Assembly (NCBI RefSeq): GCF_000427865.1
Contig: NZ_ATYV01000009.1
Span: 1 to 64,000, forward strand
DNA length: 64,000 nucleotides
From: Corynebacterium sputi DSM 45148
GTDB taxonomy: Bacteria > Actinomycetota > Actinomycetes > Mycobacteriales > Mycobacteriaceae
Reading direction: 5' to 3'
Shown: positions 35,000 to 43,964 of the stretch, piece after piece
How positions within the stretch are numbered: position 1 is the first letter of the stretch
How the letters are laid out: each line of letters starts with the position of its first letter
Position numbers and translations under genes: made by a program
Notes under the pieces: model-generated
Databases searched by the model: none
What the model was told of the DNA's origin: nothing
The model's input: only the letters and a program-made list of their open reading frames with translations

Positions 35000-37132
35000 A
35001 TGACTCAGCAGAATCCTGCCGTCGACGAGGAAGAGGACAGTTCCGACCCCGTTGTTGGAACCCCTGGGGGACCAGTACAGAACCGGGTGCAGTGGCCGGT
35101 CTTCCTATCCTCTGCCGCTTTGATCGTTGCAGTAGCCGTCTGGGCAATGGTCGCTCCGGACAACGCAGAGACCATCATCGGAACTGTAGTTGTGTGGACC
35201 GCCAGCACCTTCGGCTGGTACTACATCCTCACTGCAGCGATCGTGGTCGCATTTGTACTGTTCCTAGCATTTTCCTCGGCTGGAAAAATCAAGCTGGGCC
35301 CCGATCACGCGCAGCCTAAGTTCGGGTTGTTCAGCTGGGTATCCATGCTCTTCGCCGCAGGTATCGGTATTGACTTGATGTTCTTCGCGGTATCCGAGCC
35401 CGTCGCTCAGTACATGGACCCACCCGGAGGGGATGGGCAAAGCGTAGAGGCTGCCCGCCAAGCCATCGTGTGGACCTTTTTCCACTACGGACCAGTGGGT
35501 TGGGCGATGTACGCCGTCATCGGAGGTGCTTTTGCCTTCTTCGCGTACCGCAGGAACATGCCACTGAGCATCAGATCAGTTCTTAGCCCGATCTTCGGTA
35601 AGCGGGTCGACGGAACGATCGGGCATACAGCCGATGTCTTCACCATTTTGGGAAGCGTTTTTGGCTTGTCGGTGACGCTAGGAATTGGAGTCGTGCAACT
35701 CACCTATGGCATGCATGTGCTCTTCGATATTCCCCAGAGCGTCGGGCTGCAGGTAGGACTCGTGGTGCTGGCGGTAGTAGTCGCAACGATCTCGACGGTC
35801 TCAGGTGTGGAAAAGGGCATCCGCAGGCTCTCGGAGCTCAACGTTCTGATCGCAGTGGTTCTCGTCGTATGGATCACAGTCGTCGGAGAAACCCGGCGCC
35901 TGTTCGAGGGGCTGGTGATGAATGTTGGTGACTTCATGGCTTCCTTCCCCGGAATGCTCATGGACACCTACGCCTGGGAGCAGCCCGATGAATGGATGCA
36001 GGCATGGACCCTGTTCTTTTGGACGTGGTGGCTCGCGTGGGCTCCGTTCGTTGGTCTCTTCCTTGCAAGGATCTCCAGGGGGCGAACCCTTCGTCAGTTC
36101 ATCATCGGTGTCTTGGCTGTTCCGTTCGCTTTCATCGCGATCTTCATTTCGATCTTCGGAAATGCCTCACTTGAACTGGTCCTTGGTGGAGATGAAGACT
36201 TCACCAGCACAGCAATAGATCTCCCAGAGCAGGCGTTCTTCGGACTGCTGGCGCAATATCCAGGCGCGCCGCTACTGATGGCTGTCGCCTTGATTAGTGG
36301 ACTGCTGTTCTATGTGACCTCGGCTGACTCCGGTGCACTGGTCCTCGCAAATCTTTCGTCGAAGATCGAGGACACTAAGCAGGACGCGCCGAAGTGGATC
36401 CGTATTTTCTGGTCAGTGGCGACCGGTGTGCTCACCCTAGCGATGCTGTTGGTCGGCGGCGTGACGACGCTCCAGCAGGCGACGCTGATCATGGGCTTCC
36501 CGCTGTCGATCCTGATGTACATGGTGATGATCTCGTTCTACCGAGCCCTGCGGACCGAAGCGCAGCACCAAGCCGGTTACACCGCGACGGTCAGGTCTAG
36601 GTTCGGCCCGGCTGAAGTCAGTTGGCGCCGCCGCTTGCGCCGGGTCACACATTTCCCGGACAAGAGTGACGCAGTTCGGTACATCGACCAGGTCGCTGCG
36701 CCGACCTTGGATACCGTCGCTGAAGAGCTCGCGAAGACATCTGACGGTGTCCGAGTGGATCGAGAAGATACCGCAGGACTTGGAGCGCCGTCGCTAGTGC
36801 TGTCCGCAGACGTTGGCGACAGAAATACCTTCAGCTACCAGATATATCCGGTACGCAGGGATAAGCCCGCGTACTCGTATCCCACCCTGTCGGAGGCCGG
36901 ACAGTACTACCGGCTCGAGGTATTTACCGCCTCCGGGTCCCATGGGTATGACGTGTACGACTACTCGGCTGAGCAGTTAATCGCTGACGTGGTTGGTCAC
37001 TACGAATCACATCTTGAATTCTTGCGAATCTCCGAGAATGGCTCGGATGCCTCGCTCGGCGTCGAGAAGTCGGTAGTCGTCGACTGGCAAGATGACTTCA
37101 CAGAGGGCTCCGAAGACGAGAACCGCCAGTAG
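35000..37132 (+). CDS. betT: BCCT family choline/betaine transporter
   Basis: A 710-residue BCCT-family carrier with twelve membrane helices over about 30-520 and a long soluble C-terminus (about 530-710). The glycine-rich helix reads AAGIGIDLMFFAVSEP, where the aspartate in GIGID marks proton-coupled choline carriers of the BetT type, while Na-coupled BetP has GMGIGL. The tryptophan-rich segment FFWTWWLAWAPFVG near 336-349 lines the substrate site. The downstream betB and betA make betaine from choline, so choline import is the likely role. ATG 35000 follows GGAAGAG. No BetI-type repressor is adjacent. Confidence 0.88.
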   Translation: MTQQNPAVDEEEDSSDPVVGTPGGPVQNRVQWPVFLSSAALIVAVAVWAMVAPDNAETIIGTVVVWTASTFGWYYILTAAIVVAFVLFLAFSSAGKIKLGPDHAQPKFGLFSWVSMLFAAGIGIDLMFFAVSEPVAQYMDPPGGDGQSVEAARQAIVWTFFHYGPVGWAMYAVIGGAFAFFAYRRNMPLSIRSVLSPIFGKRVDGTIGHTADVFTILGSVFGLSVTLGIGVVQLTYGMHVLFDIPQSVGLQVGLVVLAVVVATISTVSGVEKGIRRLSELNVLIAVVLVVWITVVGETRRLFEGLVMNVGDFMASFPGMLMDTYAWEQPDEWMQAWTLFFWTWWLAWAPFVGLFLARISRGRTLRQFIIGVLAVPFAFIAIFISIFGNASLELVLGGDEDFTSTAIDLPEQAFFGLLAQYPGAPLLMAVALISGLLFYVTSADSGALVLANLSSKIEDTKQDAPKWIRIFWSVATGVLTLAMLLVGGVTTLQQATLIMGFPLSILMYMVMISFYRALRTEAQHQAGYTATVRSRFGPAEVSWRRRLRRVTHFPDKSDAVRYIDQVAAPTLDTVAEELAKTSDGVRVDREDTAGLGAPSLVLSADVGDRNTFSYQIYPVRRDKPAYSYPTLSEAGQYYRLEVFTASGSHGYDVYDYSAEQLIADVVGHYESHLEFLRISENGSDASLGVEKSVVVDWQDDFTEGSEDENRQ

Positions 37133-37160
37133 CCCTAACTTTCACATCAGAGGAGAGAAC

Positions 37161-38639
37161 ATGTCTGAGACGCTGTACATCGACGGAAACTGGACATCCG
37201 CTATCGGAGGCGGAACCCGGGACATCCACTGCCCGGCCAACGGAGAATTCGTCGCGACCGTCGACGAGGCTGACGAGCGCGACACCATCGCGGCAATCGA
37301 AGCCGCACGCCGGGCTTTTGATTCTGGCGTCTGGTCGTCGGTACCCGAGGCTGAACGAGGCGACTTCCTGCTCAAGGTCGCTGTGACCCTCCGAGAGCGA
37401 AAGGAAGAGTTCGCTCGCGCTGAAACCCTGGACACAGGCAAGCGCATTGCAGAGTCACGACTCGACATGGACGACATCGCCAATTGCTTCGACTATTTCG
37501 GAAAACTCGCTTCGAATGACGCCGGCCGAGTTGTCGACGCCGGGGACCCGAACGTGGCCAGCCGGATCGTCTATGAGCCGGTAGGAGTGTGCACCCTAAT
37601 CACGCCGTGGAACTACCCGCTGTTGCAAGCTGCCTGGAAGATCGCCCCGGCTCTGGCCGCAGGAAACAGTTTCGTACTTAAGCCCGCGGAGCTTACTCCG
37701 CACACAGCGATCCTCATCACCCAGGTGATGGAAGAGCTTGGCCTCCCGGCTGGTGTTGCGAATCTGGTACTTGGTGCAGGGGCCGACTGTGGAACACCGC
37801 TGTCCACTCATCCCAGCGTCGACATGGTGTCCTTCACCGGTGGCGTCGTGACCGGGCGACTCATCGCAGCCAACGCCGCCAAGACCGTGAAGAAAGTGGC
37901 ACTGGAACTTGGCGGTAAGAATCCGAACGTAGTGTTCGCGGACGCCGACTTCGACGCTGCGCTCGACAACGCGCTGAACGCTGCATTCGTGCACTCCGGA
38001 CAGGTCTGCTCTGCAGGGGCGCGACTGATCGTGGAGGAGTCGATCGCACAAAAATTCGTCGATGAATTGGTCCGCCGTGCATCTCAAATTCGCCTTGGTG
38101 GACCGTACGACGAGGACGCAGAGACCGGCCCGCTGATCTCGGCTTCACACCGGGACAAGGTCACTGAGTACGTAAACGCCGGCGTCGCAGAAGGCGCGCG
38201 CGTCCGGTGCGGTGGCGCGTGGGGGGAAGGGGAGCTCGAGTCAGGCTTCTACTACCTGCCGACGGTCATCGATAATGTCCGCCGAGGAATGTCCGTGGTC
38301 ACTGATGAGGCATTCGGACCGGTGGTGACGGTGGAGACCTTCACTACCGAAGACGAGGCCGTTGAGATCGCGAACGACACGATTTACGGACTTGCTGGAG
38401 CGGTATGGACGGAGAACGCCGGACGCGGTGAGCGGCTGGCGCGGCGGTTGAGGCACGGCACGATCTGGATCAACGACTTCCACCCCTACCTGCCGCAAGC
38501 GGAATGGGGAGGCTTCGGCCAGTCCGGCTTCGGTCGGGAACTGGGTCCTACGGGTCTCGCAGAGTACCGGGAGCCGAAGCACATCTACCGCAATCTCAGC
38601 CCCGCGGTGACCGGCTGGTTCGCCGACCACGACGCGTAA
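37161..38639 (+). CDS. betB: betaine-aldehyde dehydrogenase
   Basis: A 492-residue NAD(P)-dependent aldehyde dehydrogenase, second step of choline oxidation to glycine betaine. Landmarks are ITPWNYPLLQAAWKIAPALA near 150-169, ELGGKNPNVVFAD near 251-263 (catalytic Glu) and HSGQVCSAGARLIVEE near 279-294 (catalytic Cys). The C-terminal end ELGPTGLAEYREPKHIY matches BetB-type enzymes. The start at ATG 37161 is preferred over the upstream in-frame start because AGAGGAG at 37150-37156 is well placed and the upstream extension overlaps betT. Between betT and betA, 28 bp after betT. Confidence 0.9.
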   Translation: MSETLYIDGNWTSAIGGGTRDIHCPANGEFVATVDEADERDTIAAIEAARRAFDSGVWSSVPEAERGDFLLKVAVTLRERKEEFARAETLDTGKRIAESRLDMDDIANCFDYFGKLASNDAGRVVDAGDPNVASRIVYEPVGVCTLITPWNYPLLQAAWKIAPALAAGNSFVLKPAELTPHTAILITQVMEELGLPAGVANLVLGAGADCGTPLSTHPSVDMVSFTGGVVTGRLIAANAAKTVKKVALELGGKNPNVVFADADFDAALDNALNAAFVHSGQVCSAGARLIVEESIAQKFVDELVRRASQIRLGGPYDEDAETGPLISASHRDKVTEYVNAGVAEGARVRCGGAWGEGELESGFYYLPTVIDNVRRGMSVVTDEAFGPVVTVETFTTEDEAVEIANDTIYGLAGAVWTENAGRGERLARRLRHGTIWINDFHPYLPQAEWGGFGQSGFGRELGPTGLAEYREPKHIYRNLSPAVTGWFADHDA

Positions 38640-38676
38640 ACACTGAATCACGGACACACCGACCAAGGAGATGGGT

Positions 38677-40239
38677 ATGGAAACCACGCACAGCTTTGAT
38701 TACGTCATCGTCGGCGGCGGATCTGCCGGCGCAGCCGTGGCCGCACGGCTCAGTGAAGATCCGGATGTGAGCGTCGGGTTGCTGGAGGCAGGACCTAGCG
38801 ACACCGACCAGGATGTCATCCTCCAGTTGAACCGATGGATGGAGCTGCTGGAGTCCGGATTCGATTGGGACTATCCGATTGAACCGCAGGATCGCGGAAA
38901 TTCCTTCATGCGTCACGCCCGAGCCAAGGTGCTCGGCGGATGTTCTTCTCACAATTCCTGCATCGCCTTCTGGGCGCCGAAGGAAGACCTGGATGAGTGG
39001 TCACATAAGTACGGTGCCGATGGCTGGGAGTCCTCCAAAACGTTCCCGCTGTTCACGAAGCTCGAGAGCAATGAAGACGACGGCCCACTGCACGGACATG
39101 ACGGACCTGTTCAGTTGATGAACGTTCCGGCGAAGGACCCCTGTGGAATTTCATTGCTGGACGCATGCGAAGAGGCGGGAATTCCACGTGCCAAGTTCAA
39201 CTCCGGCGAGACCGTCATCAATGGTGCGAACTTCTTCCAAGTCAATCGGAAGGATGACGGCACGCGATCTTCCTCGTCAGTTTCTTACCTCCACCCAGTG
39301 TTGGATCGGAAGAACCTCACGATCCTCACTGGCACTTGGGCAACGAAGCTCGAACTCGATGACGACAAGCGGGTCGTTGCAGTCCACGTCGTGGACAACG
39401 CATTCGGCCGGCAGACACGGATCGCAGCGAAGAGGGAGGTGATCGTTTCTGCGGGGGCTATCAATACTCCGCAACTGCTGATGCTCTCGGGTATCGGTCC
39501 GAGTGAGCATCTTGAAGAAATTGGCATCGAGGTTCTCGTGGACTCCCCGGGCGTTGGAGAGAACCTCCAGGATCACCCCGAGGGCGTTGTCCAGTGGGAG
39601 TCGAAGCGCAAGATGGTCCGAGACTCGACCCAGTGGTGGGAGATCGGAATCTTCGCACCCACCGAGGAAGGCCTAGACCGGCCCGACCTGATGATGCATT
39701 ACGGTTCGGTGCCGTTCGACATGCACACTTACCGCGCGGGTTACCCCACTTCGGACGAGATGATTTGCCTCACCCCGAATGTGACGCACGCCAGGTCGAA
39801 GGGGACGGTCCGTTTGCGCTCGATCGACTTCCGGGACAAGCCGAAGGTCGACCCGCGCTACTTCACGGACCCGGACGGACATGACATGAAGGTGATGGTC
39901 GCAGGTATCCGAAAGGCCCGCGACATCATGTCTCAGCCGGCAATGACTGAATGGGCTGGCCGAGAGCTGGCACCGGGAATTGAAGCACAGAGCGACGAGG
40001 ACCTTGAGTCCTACATCATGAAGACGCACAACACCGTCTACCACCCTGTGGGGACCTCCCGCATGGGGGCTCCCGACGACGCAGGCGCGCCTCTCGATCC
40101 GCAGCTGCGGGTCAAAGGTGTGACGGGTCTTCGGGTTGCTGACGCTTCGGCGATGCCGGAAATCGTCACTGTCAATCCGAACATTACCGTCATGATGATC
40201 GGTGAGAAGTGCGCGGAAATGATCAAATCCGGGCAGTGA
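38677..40239 (+). CDS. betA: choline dehydrogenase (GMC oxidoreductase)
   Basis: A 520-residue flavoprotein of the GMC family, catalysing choline to betaine aldehyde. FAD site DYVIVGGGSAGAAVAARLSE at 8-27, the GMC signature RHARAKVLGGCSSHNSCIAFW near 78-98, GAINTPQLLMLSGIGP near 262-277 and the catalytic HNTVYHPVGTSRMG near 449-462. ATG 38677 rather than 38671 is taken as the start because the AAGGAG box directly abuts 38671, leaving six bases before 38677. Substrate assignment rests on the betT-betB context; other GMC alcohol oxidases share these motifs. Confidence 0.87.
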   Translation: METTHSFDYVIVGGGSAGAAVAARLSEDPDVSVGLLEAGPSDTDQDVILQLNRWMELLESGFDWDYPIEPQDRGNSFMRHARAKVLGGCSSHNSCIAFWAPKEDLDEWSHKYGADGWESSKTFPLFTKLESNEDDGPLHGHDGPVQLMNVPAKDPCGISLLDACEEAGIPRAKFNSGETVINGANFFQVNRKDDGTRSSSSVSYLHPVLDRKNLTILTGTWATKLELDDDKRVVAVHVVDNAFGRQTRIAAKREVIVSAGAINTPQLLMLSGIGPSEHLEEIGIEVLVDSPGVGENLQDHPEGVVQWESKRKMVRDSTQWWEIGIFAPTEEGLDRPDLMMHYGSVPFDMHTYRAGYPTSDEMICLTPNVTHARSKGTVRLRSIDFRDKPKVDPRYFTDPDGHDMKVMVAGIRKARDIMSQPAMTEWAGRELAPGIEAQSDEDLESYIMKTHNTVYHPVGTSRMGAPDDAGAPLDPQLRVKGVTGLRVADASAMPEIVTVNPNITVMMIGEKCAEMIKSGQ

Positions 40240-40411
40240 ACTACCTTTATCAAGTGATGAGCGCGGGCAACTGGAGCAAACCGGTGTTCGGCGCGATGTG
40301 ATGTGACCTAATCGACGGGATTGGAATCGCAGAGATTCGAAGGGTTGACTTGGCTTCAACATGGCCGAATACTCTGCAGCACACAGGTCGATCTCCGACG
40401 CAAGGCTCCTC

Positions 40412-40984
40412 ATGTCCATCACCGATTACGCCGTGCAGGATTTGCTAGCCGAGGGCACGACACCTAGGACTGTCCTCGTTGACGTGCGCACTCCTGCCGA
40501 ATTCGAGACCGCTCACATCGACGGCTCTGAGAACCTGCCGCTGGACTTGCTGTTGAAGAATTCATCCGAGGTCGCTGACGCTCTGCCAGGCGACGCGGTT
40601 GTCCTGTGCCAGAGCGGAGTGCGCAGTCAGCAGGCGGCGCAGGCTCTCCTCGGGGCAGGCGCGACGCACGTCCACGTTCTTGCCGGCGGCATTAAGGCTT
40701 ATGCGGACAGTGGAGGAGTCCTCCGCCGTGGCCGTCAGGTCTGGGACATGGAACGCCAGGTCAGGCTCGGTGCTGGGGCATTAGTCGCCACTGGCGTCCT
40801 CGGCAGCCAGTTCATCAATCCGAAGCTGAAGTGGCTGTCCTTCGGCATCGGGTCAGGGCTCGTATTTGCCGCGGTGTCGAACACCTGCGGCATGGCGTAC
40901 GCGCTGGGCAAGATGCCGTGGAACACCGCTCAGGCGGAGCCGACGTTGGAGTCGGCGCTTGAGGGTGTGACCGCTACTCAATAG
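40412..40984 (+). CDS. rhodanese-domain protein with C-terminal membrane segments
   Basis: A 190-residue protein with an N-terminal rhodanese domain (VLVDVRTPAEFETAHI, catalytic-loop VVLCQSGVRSQQAA with the active cysteine) and, after about residue 115, a C-terminal DUF2892-like hydrophobic part (VRLGAGALVATGVLGSQF). This domain order is that of YgaP, a membrane sulfurtransferase. The start at 40412 begins the rhodanese fold; an in-frame ATG at 40361 adds 17 residues and cannot be excluded. No thiosulfate- or sulfide-related gene is nearby. Confidence 0.78.
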   Translation: MSITDYAVQDLLAEGTTPRTVLVDVRTPAEFETAHIDGSENLPLDLLLKNSSEVADALPGDAVVLCQSGVRSQQAAQALLGAGATHVHVLAGGIKAYADSGGVLRRGRQVWDMERQVRLGAGALVATGVLGSQFINPKLKWLSFGIGSGLVFAAVSNTCGMAYALGKMPWNTAQAEPTLESALEGVTATQ

Positions 40985-40986
40985 GC

Positions 40987-41006
40987 GATCACACCGGCTT
41001 GTGATC
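40987..41006 (+). terminator. hairpin just after the rhodanese gene
   Basis: GATCACA pairs with TGTGATC around CCGGCT, 3 bp after the stop. Lacks a long T-run. Confidence 0.5.
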
Positions 41007-41187
41007 CCGGAAAGCGGAAAATCTCGCCGACTTTTCCCGCGAGTGCTTGAAGAAGGAGATCGGGAATTCGGGAGGCTCCGTTCAGGTCTGACCCGCCTGC
41101 AACTGGCCTATATATAAGGAACGAGCATTCGCTAGGTGCCCGTTCCGAACCGCGGCGGACTCCAAGCGAGACCCGCCCCACCCCCGA

Positions 41188-41213
41188 CGTGTCCTGGATA
41201 ACGCCAGGACACG
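41188..41213. terminator. hairpin upstream of glfT2
   Basis: CGTGTCCTGG pairs with CCAGGACACG around ATAACG. Perfect 10-bp stem; isolates glfT2 from upstream transcription. Confidence 0.6.
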
Positions 41214-41319
41214 CCCATCAGTGCGACACCGGGAAGCGCCGCGCACTAGGATTCTCCAGAGACCTTGACGGCCCTCACCGGCGCCGTCGAATCAAGCATG
41301 GAAGGCTACCGATCGTTTT

Positions 41320-43335
41320 ATGGGTACCGACCCCGGAATTACCGGAACTGACAGCGCCGTAGAGAACCGACTCCAGCGCATCCTCCTGCCGAAGGCGGGT
41401 GAGCCCCGTGACGTCCGTTCGCTCTATTTGGTGGAGCCGGAGACAAACGAGGGCCGCGTCCGCGCTACCTCCCGCACCACGGCGGTCATCCCGTCTGGCG
41501 ATGAGGTGAGCTTCGAAACATACTTCAATGCCTTCCCGGCCTCCTACTGGCGTCGATGGACGCAGTTGACTGAGGTCGTGCTGCGCGTGGAGCTCACTGG
41601 TGTCGCTCGTCTGGATCTTTACCGCTCGAAGATCGACGGCGCTCGCATCGCGGTGACCGGCGAACTTGTTGGCGATCCGGAGATGCCCGGCGCTCGCTCG
41701 GTCAGTGAGATCACTGTCTCGCTGCAGCCTTTCGAAGATGGTGGCTGGATCTGGTTCGACCTCACCTGTGAGTCGGACGTGGAGATCCACTCTGCGGCGT
41801 GGCATGCCCCGCATGCCCCGAAAGACCAGCTGCTTCCCGACGGCTCCGTCCAGCCCGCCCCCGACGCCCGCGTCACCATCGGTATCCCGACCTTCAACCG
41901 CCCCGCCGACGCGGTCGCGGCACTAGAAGCGCTGGCCTCCGACCCGGAGGTAGATGGGGTCATTGACGCCATTCTCATGCCCGATCAGGGTACGAAGCAT
42001 CCGGCGGATGAGGTGGGGTTCCCGGACGTCGAGAAGCATTTCGGCGATCGTCTTCGCATGTTCCCGCAGGGCAACCTGGGTGGCTCCGGCGGATACTCCC
42101 GCATCATGTACGAGGCGCTGGGTGGACCGGACTCCGATCCGGAGCGAGCCACTGACAGCCCGTACATCCTCTACATGGATGACGACATTGCGATCGAGCC
42201 GGATTCGGTGCTGCGTGCACTGGCGGTGTCGCGCTACGCCAAGGGCCCGATGCTCGTCGGCGGGCAAATGCTGAACCTGCAGGAGCGCAGTCACCTCCAC
42301 TCGATGGGTGAAGTTGTTGGCCGTCATGACTTCATGTGGACCTCCGCGCCGCATGTGCACTACGACCATGATTTCTACAAGCACCCGCTGCGTGACCGTG
42401 GTGAGCACGGCGTCAACGCCACCGGTGAGGCGATCGACTCCAAAGACCTGCACCGCCGCATCGACGTGGACTACAACGGCTGGTGGATGTGCATGATCCC
42501 GCGTGTCGTTGCCGAGGAAATCGGGCAGCCGCTGCCGCTCTTCATCAAATGGGATGACGCCGAATACGGCCTGCGTGCCGGCGACCACGGATTCCCCACG
42601 GCCACCTGGCCTGGCGTTGCCATCTGGCACATGGCCTGGTCCGACAAAGATGACGCTATCGATTGGCAGGCCTATTTCCACCTGCGTAACCGACTGGTCG
42701 TCGCCGCCCTGCAGCATGACGGAGACACCTCCGGAATCCTGAAGTCAATGCGCAAGGCCACCGCCAAGCACCTGATGTGCCTGGAATACTCCACCGTCGC
42801 CGTGCAGAACGAGGCGATGAAGGACTTCCTGGCTGGGCCAGAAAACCTCTTCGACATCCTTGAGTCCTCCCTCCCGCGCATCAACGCGCTGCGCAAGGAG
42901 TACCCTGACGCCGTGGTGCTTCTCACCGCGGGTGAACTTCCGAAGGCCTCCGGCATTCCCGGTGTCCCGATCCGGGACATTGGCGGCCGTTTGGCTCCGA
43001 TCAAGAAGTCCGTGTGGCTGGCCAAGGGCCTGCTCAATTCCCTGCGTCCGGCTGATGAGCGCCACCATGAGGTCCCGCAGGCGAACTTCGCTCCGATCGA
43101 AGCGCGCTGGTTCAGCCTGTCACGCGTCGACGGCGCCACCGTCACCACTGCCGATGGCCGTGGAGTGGTCTACCGTAAGCGTGACCGTGACAAGGCGGCA
43201 GAGCTCGGCAAGGAAGCCTGGGCACTGCAGAAGCAGGTGGTTGAGCGTTTCGATGAGATGCGCGAGCGGTACCGTGCAGCCCACGAATCGCTGACCAGCC
43301 GGGAGGAATGGGCCAATGTCTTCGAAAACCAGTGA
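41320..43335 (+). CDS. glfT2: galactofuranosyltransferase GlfT2
   Basis: A 671-residue GT2-family enzyme that polymerises UDP-galactofuranose from Glf into the arabinogalactan galactan chain. An N-terminal beta-rich domain precedes the GT-A fold (VTIGIPTFNRPADAVAALEAL near 186-206). The metal-binding DDD is in LYMDDDIAIEPD near 284-295 (mycobacterial DXD equivalent), and FIKWDDAEYGLRAGDHGF near 408-425 holds the catalytic acidic residues. The helical C-terminus ends near 640-671. It overlaps the PAP2 gene start by 20 bp. In mycobacteria it directly follows glf. Confidence 0.95.
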   Translation: MGTDPGITGTDSAVENRLQRILLPKAGEPRDVRSLYLVEPETNEGRVRATSRTTAVIPSGDEVSFETYFNAFPASYWRRWTQLTEVVLRVELTGVARLDLYRSKIDGARIAVTGELVGDPEMPGARSVSEITVSLQPFEDGGWIWFDLTCESDVEIHSAAWHAPHAPKDQLLPDGSVQPAPDARVTIGIPTFNRPADAVAALEALASDPEVDGVIDAILMPDQGTKHPADEVGFPDVEKHFGDRLRMFPQGNLGGSGGYSRIMYEALGGPDSDPERATDSPYILYMDDDIAIEPDSVLRALAVSRYAKGPMLVGGQMLNLQERSHLHSMGEVVGRHDFMWTSAPHVHYDHDFYKHPLRDRGEHGVNATGEAIDSKDLHRRIDVDYNGWWMCMIPRVVAEEIGQPLPLFIKWDDAEYGLRAGDHGFPTATWPGVAIWHMAWSDKDDAIDWQAYFHLRNRLVVAALQHDGDTSGILKSMRKATAKHLMCLEYSTVAVQNEAMKDFLAGPENLFDILESSLPRINALRKEYPDAVVLLTAGELPKASGIPGVPIRDIGGRLAPIKKSVWLAKGLLNSLRPADERHHEVPQANFAPIEARWFSLSRVDGATVTTADGRGVVYRKRDRDKAAELGKEAWALQKQVVERFDEMRERYRAAHESLTSREEWANVFENQ

Positions 43336-43954
43336 TGCGCCGGGCTCTAAGAGTGCGGTGATGGCTGTGGGTGAGGGGAACGTCGGGAAGCAGATTTCGG
43401 GCGACCCGTTCGGGGAGTCCGACGCGCTCGTCGCGATCCAGAGCTCCCTTGCCGGCATTCCCGGGATGATTCCCGCAGCGAAGACCATGAGTCTGTTCGG
43501 CGAGCACGCGGCCGGATGGCTGGCGATCTCCGCGGTGGGTGCTGTGGCCTCCAGCGGTGAAACCCGGAACCGGTGGATCAAGGTGGGCGTCTCGGCGTTC
43601 GCCTCCCACGCGGCGTCAGTTCTGCTCAAGCGTGTGGTGCGCCGCAAGCGCCCGCACGATGAGCGAATCGCGATCGGCGTGAGCACTCCCAGCAAGCTCA
43701 GCTTTCCGTCCTCGCACTCCACCTCGACCACCGCAGCATTGGTATCGATGGCGAACATCACCGGCAACCGTGCAACATATGCCGGTATTCCGGCGATAAT
43801 GCTGTCGCGGCTCGTCTTGGGAGTGCATTACCCGACCGACGTCGCCGCCGGCGCGACCCTGGGATGGGTTACCTCCAAGGCTGTCGACGCCGCTTTCGCA
43901 CGCGCGGCCACCAGATCCGCGGGCTCCACTTCCGGCAAGACCGCACAGAAGTAG
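43316..43954 (+). CDS. PAP2-family phosphatase (Rv3807c-like)
   Basis: A 212-residue membrane phosphatase with the tripartite PAP2 motif KRVVRRKRP near 104-112, PSSHSTST near 129-136 and SRLVLGVHYPTD near 164-175. In mycobacteria its orthologue Rv3807c sits between glfT2 and ubiA and is thought to dephosphorylate decaprenyl-phosphoryl-5-phosphoribose. Its first 25 codons carry an element A copy (43366-43391; GNVGKQ) in a non-conserved N-terminal tail. The start overlaps glfT2 by 20 bp, with GGGAGGA at 43301-43307. Confidence 0.9.
   Translation: MSSKTSDAPGSKSAVMAVGEGNVGKQISGDPFGESDALVAIQSSLAGIPGMIPAAKTMSLFGEHAAGWLAISAVGAVASSGETRNRWIKVGVSAFASHAASVLLKRVVRRKRPHDERIAIGVSTPSKLSFPSSHSTSTTAALVSMANITGNRATYAGIPAIMLSRLVLGVHYPTDVAAGATLGWVTSKAVDAAFARAATRSAGSTSGKTAQK
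43366..43391 (+). repeat. dispersed element A, copy 12 (in PAP2 N-terminus)
   Basis: C-free lead 43366-43379 and core ACGTCGGGAAGC 43380-43391, encoding NVGKQ. Confidence 0.65.
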
Positions 43955-43964
43955 AAGGGACACA

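Larger units (their letters stand above)
40985..41319. other. 335-bp region between rhodanese and glfT2 genes
   Basis: Contains the hairpin at 40987-41006, an AT-rich TATATATAAGG (41109-41119) resembling a -10, and a strong hairpin at 41188-41213. No coding frame is supported. Confidence 0.5.
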
